Assembly: GCA_002383325.1 (NCBI GenBank)
Contig: DFYJ01000086.1
Location: forward strand, 1,043 to 11,222
Direction: 5' to 3'
DNA length: 10,180 bases
DNA from: Candidatus Aminicenantes bacterium UBA4085
GTDB taxonomy: Bacteria > Acidobacteriota > Aminicenantia > Aminicenantales > UBA4085
The notes under the pieces are model-generated. The model ran no database searches, was not told the DNA's origin, and worked only from the letters and a program-made list of their open reading frames with translations. A program made the position numbers and the translations under genes. Numbering within the stretch: the stretch's first letter is position 1; each line of letters begins with the position of its first letter. Below are positions 6,611 to 10,180 of the stretch, one piece after another.

Positions 6611-7996
6611 TCAGCCGATCTCCTCGAAGCGGGCCGTGAAGTGCCGCAGGAAGCGCGGCTCGTCCACGATCCGCAGGCCGCGCAGGCCGTCGCGGCGGCG
6701 GCCGATGGCGGCCAGAGCCTCGGCCACGTAAGCCAGGTGGGCGGCGGTGTAGACCCGGCGGGGCAGGGCCAGCCGGACCATCTCCAGCTTCGGGAAGACG
6801 CTTTTTCCGGTCTTGGGATCCTTGCGGCCGAACATGACCCCGCCGATCTCGACCGCCCGCACGGCGGCCTCGCGGTAAAGGGCCACGCTGAGGGCCCAGG
6901 CGGGATACTCCTCCCGGGGGATGTGCGGCAGCATCCGGTCGGCCAGAAGATAGACGGCGTGTCCGCCCGTCGGCTTGAAGTACGGCACCCCGGCTTCGCC
7001 GAGGAGGGCCCCGAGGTAGGCGGCCTGAGCGGTCCGGTGCTCCAGGTAGTCCTCCTCCACCACCTCCGCCAAGCCCTGGGCTATAGCCTCCAGGTCGCGG
7101 CCGGCCAGGCCGCCGTAGGTGTAGAAGCCCTCGCCGATGATCAGGATGGTCTTCAGGCGCTTGGCCAGCTCGCCGTCGGCCACGGTCATGAAGCCACCGA
7201 TGTTGACCAGGGCGTCCTTTTTGGCGCTCATGGTGGCCCCGTCGGCGCAGGAGAACATCTCCCGGGCGATGGCGGCGACGGACTTGCGGGCATAGCCCTT
7301 TTCGCGCCGCTTGATGAACCAGGCGTTCTCGGCGAAGCGGCAGGCGTCGAAGAAGAAGGGAATGCCGGCCGCCCGGCAGACGGCGCTGACCTTGCGGATG
7401 TTGGCCATGGACACAGGCTGGCCGCCGCCGCTGTTGTTGGTCACCGTCAGCATGACCAGGGGGATGCGGGACTTGCCCTTGGCGGCGATCAGCTTTTCCA
7501 GCTTGCTCACGTCCATGTCGCCCTTGAAGGGGTAGTCCGAGTCGGGATCGTAAGCTTCCTCGATGACCAGGTCGACGGCCCGGGCCTCCCGGACCTCGAT
7601 GTTGGCCCGGGTGGTGTCGAAATGGATGTTGCTGGGCACGAAGTCGCTCTTCTTGACCAGGGCCTCGAACAGGATCCGCTCGGCCGCCCGGCCCTGGTGG
7701 GTCGGGATGACATGCTCGAAGCCGAATACATTCCGGACCGCCTTCTCGAAGCGGAAGAAGCTGCGGGCCCCGGCGTACGACTCGTCGCCGCGCATGATCC
7801 CGGCCCACTGCGAGTCGCTCATGGCCCCGGTGCCCGAGTCGGTCAGCAGGTCGATGAAGACCTTCTCGGCCGGGATGCCGAAGACGTTGAAGCCGGCCTT
7901 CCGCAAGGCCTGCTCCCGCGCGGCGCGGGAGGGCAGGCGGACGGGCTCGACGGTCTTGATGCGGAAGGGCTCGACGGGCGGTCGGATGTCGCTCAC
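6611..7996 (-). CDS. tnaA: Tryptophanase-family beta-eliminating lyase, 461 aa
   Basis: PLP enzyme of the tryptophanase/tyrosine phenol-lyase family; tryptophanase splits L-Trp to indole, pyruvate and ammonia in the cytoplasm. Full length (461 aa; relatives about 456-471), starting E-P-F-R-I-K. Family motifs: I-D-L-L-T-D-S-G-T-G (48-57), G-D-E-S-Y-A-G (Tyr74), P-T-H-Q-G-R (98-103), S-G-G-G-Q-P-V-S (189-196), PLP lysine in S-A-K-K-D (probably Lys260), and R-L-A-L-P-R-R for carboxylate binding. Specificity residues favour tryptophanase: Asp127 in F-D-T-T (Thr124 in tyrosine phenol-lyase), Ile384 (Arg381 there), His452 in L-R-H-F (Phe448 there; His463 in E. coli TnaA). Elsewhere it resembles tyrosine phenol-lyase, e.g. 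V-N-I-G-G-F, L-A-G-R-D and F-P-K-L-E-x-V-R-L. E-G-F-Y-T-Y-G-G has Tyr292 where both relatives have Pro. The GTG start is set by AAGGAG 6 nt upstream. It is the third gene of an operon; no tnaC leader or tnaB permease is seen. Confidence 0.9.
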   Translation of the reverse strand: MSDIRPPVEPFRIKTVEPVRLPSRAAREQALRKAGFNVFGIPAEKVFIDLLTDSGTGAMSDSQWAGIMRGDESYAGARSFFRFEKAVRNVFGFEHVIPTHQGRAAERILFEALVKKSDFVPSNIHFDTTRANIEVREARAVDLVIEEAYDPDSDYPFKGDMDVSKLEKLIAAKGKSRIPLVMLTVTNNSGGGQPVSMANIRKVSAVCRAAGIPFFFDACRFAENAWFIKRREKGYARKSVAAIAREMFSCADGATMSAKKDALVNIGGFMTVADGELAKRLKTILIIGEGFYTYGGLAGRDLEAIAQGLAEVVEEDYLEHRTAQAAYLGALLGEAGVPYFKPTGGHAVYLLADRMLPHIPREEYPAWALSVALYREAAVRAVEIGGVMFGRKDPKTGKSVFPKLEMVRLALPRRVYTAAHLAYVAEALAAIGRRRDGLRGLRIVDEPRFLRHFTARFEEIG

Positions 7997-8002
7997 GGTT
8001 CT

Positions 8003-8008
8003 CTCCTT
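8003..8008 (-). promoter_or_regulatory. Ribosome-binding site that fixes the GTG start of the lyase
   Basis: AAGGAG on the minus strand, 6 nt before the GTG at 7996, in the 20-bp gap between the PfkB stop and the lyase. It is the best-spaced site in the operon and excludes longer readings of the lyase frame that run back through the PfkB gene. Confidence 0.75.
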
Positions 8009-8016
8009 GGGTCCGG

Positions 8017-8919
8017 TCAGAACCGGACAAGCTGCTTGAAAGCCGTATAACGGGCGGCGATGTCCGCCGGCCGGAGGGTCTTGTAGCGTTCGAGGCCGAA
8101 GCCTTCGATGGTGAACGAGGCCATGACGCTGCCGTACACGGCGGCCCGGCGGATCTCCCGCCGGCTGAAGCTCTGGGCCTTGTCCAGCCAGCCCAGGAAG
8201 CCGCCGGCGAAGCTGTCCCCCGCCCCGGTCGGATCGACGACCCATTTGCAGGGCAGGGCCGGCACGGACAGGACCAGGTCCGGCCCGAAGACCATGGCCC
8301 CGTGCTCGCCCTTCTTGACCACCACGATGCGCGGGCCCATCTCGCGGATGGCCTCCGCGGCCAGAATCAGGTTGCGCTGGCCGGTCAGCAGGCGGGCCTC
8401 CTCGTCGTTGGCGAAATAGACGTCGACCCGCTTCAGGATCCGCCGCAGGGCCTCGGGCTTGGTGTCGATGTACAGCCGAATCGTATCCAGGGCCGTCAGG
8501 CGCGGCTTGTCGACCTGGAGGAAGATGGCTTCCTGCAGGTCGGGGTCGATGTTGGCCAGGAAGAGGATGCCGGCTTTCTTGTAGGCGGCCGGAATCTCGG
8601 GCCGGAAGTCGAGGAAGACGTTGAGGTCCGTCCGGATGGTGTCGCGCTGGTTGGGATCGTCGCCGTAGCGGCCGTGCCAGTGGAAGGTCAGCCCGCCCTT
8701 GACGATCTTCAGCCCCTTGAGGTCGACGCCCCGCTTCCGCAGAAAGGCCACCGTGCTCTTGGGAAAGTCCTCCCCGACCACGGCCACGATGCCCGGCTTG
8801 GTGAAATAGCTGGCGGCCACCGCGCCGTAGGTGCACGACCCGCCGACGATCTTCTCGCGGCGCTCGCCGGGGGTCTCGATGGTGTCGAAGGCGACCGAGC
8901 CGACGATGACCAGGCTCAT
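8017..8919 (-). CDS. PfkB-family sugar/nucleoside kinase, 300 aa
   Basis: Ribokinase (PfkB) fold kinase, which transfers a phosphate from ATP (or ADP in some members) to a sugar or nucleoside hydroxyl. Visible elements: N-terminal strand V-I-V-G-S-V-A-F-D (4-12); the di-glycine substrate region G-G-S-C-T-Y-G-A (26-33); V-V-G-E-D-F (47-52); F-A-N-D-E-E-A (169-175), the N-x-x-E metal/phosphate motif; V-K-K-G-E-H-G-A (201-208); and the C-terminal signature D-P-T-G-A-G-D-S-F-A-G-G (229-240), with Asp235 as catalytic base in the anion hole. Length is normal. The substrate cannot be read from sequence. Its ATG overlaps the stop of mtnP by 4 bases (ATGA), and its GGGAGGAG site lies inside the end of mtnP. 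The two are therefore translationally coupled, and a substrate linked to nucleoside or pentose-1-phosphate salvage is a reasonable inference. Adenosine/inosine kinase, ribose-1-phosphate kinase-like and unrelated sugar kinase all remain possible. Confidence 0.9.
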   Translation of the reverse strand: MSLVIVGSVAFDTIETPGERREKIVGGSCTYGAVAASYFTKPGIVAVVGEDFPKSTVAFLRKRGVDLKGLKIVKGGLTFHWHGRYGDDPNQRDTIRTDLNVFLDFRPEIPAAYKKAGILFLANIDPDLQEAIFLQVDKPRLTALDTIRLYIDTKPEALRRILKRVDVYFANDEEARLLTGQRNLILAAEAIREMGPRIVVVKKGEHGAMVFGPDLVLSVPALPCKWVVDPTGAGDSFAGGFLGWLDKAQSFSRREIRRAAVYGSVMASFTIEGFGLERYKTLRPADIAARYTAFKQLVRF

Positions 8920-9842
8920 CGGGCTCCTCCCGGGACATACTTGGCCAGGATCAGCCCCAGCCGCTTCCGCGCGGCCGGGCTGATGAGCCGGGGATCGGTG
9001 ACCAGGGCCCCGGCCAGGGCCGTCCGGCAGCCGCAGGCCTCTTCCCCGGCCGGCGGCAGTCCGGCCACGGCCTTGCGGATGACCGCCTTGGCGTTCCGGA
9101 TGTTGAGTCGCAGATTCTCCAGGATCATGTCGACGGTGACGCTCTCCTCCTCGGCGTGCCAGCAGTCGTAGTCCGTGGCCAGGTTCATCGTGGCATAGCA
9201 GATCTCGGCCTCCCGGAACAGCTTCGCCTCGGTGGCCCCGGTCATGCCGATGACCGAGCCGCCCCAGAGGCGGTGCATCTGCGACTCGGCCTTGGTCGAG
9301 AAGGCCGGCCCTTCCATGCAGACGTAGGTTCCGCCCAGGTGGGCCCTGACGGCCAGCTCCTCGGCCGCCCGGTAGAGTCGGAGCGAGAGGGATCCGCAGA
9401 CGGGCTCGGCCAGGGCGACATGGGCGGCGATTCCCTGGTCGAAGAAGGTCGAGCGGCGGTGGGTCTTGTCGATGAACTGGTTCGCGAAGACGAAGTCGCG
9501 GGGCTTGATCTCGGCCCGCAGGGAGCCGACCGAGTTGACCGAGATGATCCGCTCGACGCCCAGCATCTTGAAGCCGTAGACATTGGCCCGATAATTGACG
9601 TCGGACGGACTGAAGCGATGGCCCCGGCCGTGGCGGCTGAGGAAGGCCACCCGCCGGCCATCCAGGGTGCCGACGATGTAGGCGTCCGAAGGGGCGCCGA
9701 ACGGAGTCTTCAGCCGGTGCTCCCGAACGTCCTTGACGCCTTCGATCTCGTACAGCCCCGTGCCGCCCAGGATGCCGATCTCGGCCCGGGGGCGGAGAGA
9801 CGGCGCGGGCCTGCGGGGCGCGGCTTTCTTGGCTCTAGGCAT
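8916..9842 (-). CDS. mtnP: S-methyl-5'-thioadenosine phosphorylase (MTAP), 308 aa
   Basis: Catalyses phosphate-dependent cleavage of methylthioadenosine to adenine and methylthioribose-1-phosphate; many family members also accept adenosine or 5'-deoxyadenosine. Motifs: G-I-L-G-G-T-G-L-Y (23-31), S-R-H-G-R-G-H (69-75, phosphate), V-N-S-V-G-S-L (102-108), C-M-E-G-P-A-F-S-T (175-183), G-M-T-G-A-T-E-A-K-L (199-208) and L-A-T-D-Y-D-C-W (221-228). The Asp pair in T-D-Y-D is the mark of 6-aminopurine (adenine) specificity, as opposed to the Asn of purine nucleoside phosphorylases acting on guanosine/inosine. A C-terminal C-G-C (270-272) matches the CXC motif known from archaeal and bacterial MTAPs, where it can form a disulfide. 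The first 20 residues are an extra Arg/Lys/Pro/Ala-rich segment before the fold begins at E-I-G-I-L-G-G. The ATG at 9842 has GGAGG 4 nt upstream, slightly close. First gene of an operon with pfkB and the lyase. Confidence 0.93.
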   Translation of the reverse strand: MPRAKKAAPRRPAPSLRPRAEIGILGGTGLYEIEGVKDVREHRLKTPFGAPSDAYIVGTLDGRRVAFLSRHGRGHRFSPSDVNYRANVYGFKMLGVERIISVNSVGSLRAEIKPRDFVFANQFIDKTHRRSTFFDQGIAAHVALAEPVCGSLSLRLYRAAEELAVRAHLGGTYVCMEGPAFSTKAESQMHRLWGGSVIGMTGATEAKLFREAEICYATMNLATDYDCWHAEEESVTVDMILENLRLNIRNAKAVIRKAVAGLPPAGEEACGCRTALAGALVTDPRLISPAARKRLGLILAKYVPGGAR

Positions 9843-9870
9843 GCATCCTCCAGGGTTGATGAAAGGGGAT

Positions 9871-9885
9871 AATATACCGGATATT
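9871..9885. repeat. Short inverted repeat overlapping the mtnP -10 box
   Basis: Perfect 5-bp arms, AATAT (9871-9875) and ATATT (9881-9885), around ACCGG. The element covers the mtnP -10, so it could be a small operator. It is short enough to be chance in an AT-rich promoter. Confidence 0.25.
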
Positions 9886-9899
9886 TCCCGGCCTGCCAA
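9871..9899 (-). promoter_or_regulatory. Near-consensus promoter of the mtnP-pfkB-lyase operon
   Basis: Minus-strand -35 TTGGCA (9899-9894), exactly 17 bp, -10 TATATT (9876-9871). Predicted start near 9864 gives a leader of about 22 nt with GGAGG at 9851-9847. Both boxes match consensus at 5 of 6 positions, in a locally AT-rich patch that stands out from the surrounding GC-rich DNA. Confidence 0.7.
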
Positions 9900-9927
9900 C
9901 CGAGACCGGGCCGGACTCGGAGGGCTT

Positions 9928-9956
9928 TTGATTTTTCGGCCGGAAAACGCTATCCT
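9928..9956 (+). promoter_or_regulatory. Sigma-70-like promoter of larC
   Basis: -35 TTGATT (9928-9933), 17-bp spacer, -10 TATCCT (9951-9956); predicted start near 9963. AGAGGA at 9968-9973 lies 8 nt before the ATG at 9982. Its -35 box and that of the divergent mtnP promoter are about 28 bp apart, so one bound regulator could affect both. Confidence 0.55.
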
Positions 9957-9981
9957 ACTGTGATTCCAGAGGATCGCCGCC

Positions 9982-10180
9982 ATGAAATATATTTATCTCG
10001 ACGCCTCCGCCGGCCTCAGCGGCGACATGCTGCTGGGCGCCCTGCTCGACCTGGGCGCTCCGCGGACGGACTTCCGCAGGGCCGTGGCGGCCTTGAAGCT
10101 CCCCGTCCGGCTGACGATCGGCGATGTCGAGCGCTCCCACCTGCGCGGCCTCAAGGTCGATGTCCGGATCGAGGGACCCG
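9982..10180 (+). CDS. larC: LarC-type nickel insertion protein, N-terminal 66 residues (partial)
   Basis: The frame runs off the window end. The N-terminus M-K-Y-I-Y-L-D-A-S-A-G-L-S-G-D-M-L-L-G-A-L-L-D-L-G (broken for reading) matches the start of LarC proteins, formerly DUF111. LarC uses CTP to insert nickel into the pyridinium-3,5-bisthiocarboxylate mononucleotide cofactor of lactate racemase and related enzymes. The usual D-x-F-S-G-I-S-G-D-M block appears here as D-A-S-A-G-L-S-G-D-M, a mild variant. Residues 40-63 continue with the expected pattern of an E-x-x-x-x-x-x-L-R-G-L-K-V-D-V segment. The start is supported by AGAGGA 8 nt upstream and a promoter further up. LarB, LarE and the nickel enzyme would be sought downstream, outside the window. 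Confidence 0.85.
   Translation, partial: MKYIYLDASAGLSGDMLLGALLDLGAPRTDFRRAVAALKLPVRLTIGDVERSHLRGLKVDVRIEGP

Noticed and set aside
6611..8938. Lyase reading frame continuing upstream to 8938, as if fused to another protein
   Set aside because: The extra N-terminal part is a shadow frame of the PfkB gene. The GTG at 7996 with an ideally spaced AAGGAG, and the match to the family N-terminus right after it, define a separate gene.
9843..9983. Longer mtnP reading that starts near 9983
   Set aside because: It would run through the near-consensus mtnP promoter and the larC promoter region and add 47 residues with no family resemblance.
1..10180. Mobile elements, CRISPR repeats, tRNA or rRNA genes, riboswitches, and defence or toxin-antitoxin systems
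   Set aside because: By eye I found no transposase or integrase motifs, no regularly spaced direct repeats, no tRNA cloverleaf, and no structured leader in the short intergenic gaps. A formal tRNAscan/Infernal search was not possible here.

Overview
This window is GC-rich bacterial chromosomal DNA, densely packed with ordinary-looking metabolic and signalling genes. I see no mobile element, phage gene, CRISPR array, tRNA or rRNA. An exported tricorn-type protease, a URO-D/methyltransferase-type protein, a LarC-type nickel-insertion protein and a tryptophanase occurring together fit an anaerobic or facultative bacterium. The Acidobacteriota/Candidatus Aminicenantes neighbourhood is my best guess. 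That is an impression from gene content and composition, not a proven assignment.

Layout, left to right: (1) the last 50 codons of a URO-D superfamily protein (+, ending at 154), followed by a GC-rich hairpin. (2) A small unrecognised 113-aa protein (+, 261-602), whose promoter lies so close to its ATG that the mRNA may be leaderless. (3) A 1080-aa secreted tricorn protease (+, 685-3927) with its own strong promoter and Shine-Dalgarno site. (4) An 863-aa 7TM-PAS-GAF-PAS hybrid-sensor histidine kinase of the HisKA_2 type (-, 6523-3932), which converges on the tricorn gene with only 4 bp between the stop codons. (5) A three-gene minus-strand operon, 9842 to 6611: methylthioadenosine phosphorylase (mtnP), a PfkB-family kinase (ATGA overlap with mtnP) and a tryptophanase-family beta-eliminating lyase (20-bp gap, GTG start). 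(6) A divergent larC start (+, 9982 to the window edge). Back-to-back promoters for mtnP and larC lie in the 139-bp gap between them.

How they may work together: MtnP would release adenine and a 1-phosphorylated sugar from methylthioadenosine or related nucleosides. The translationally coupled PfkB kinase is a candidate for handling a sugar or nucleoside made or used in that step. The lyase would convert tryptophan to indole, pyruvate and ammonia. The kinase gene has its own promoter but could also receive read-through from the operon. Six sigma-70-like promoters can be proposed, three with an extended -10 (TGn) element. No stretch longer than 300 bases lacks a gene. I did not find a convincing new multi-gene system. 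The most noteworthy points are the possible leaderless small gene, the mtnP-pfkB-lyase operon, and the lyase that carries tryptophanase specificity residues on a tyrosine phenol-lyase-like sequence background.
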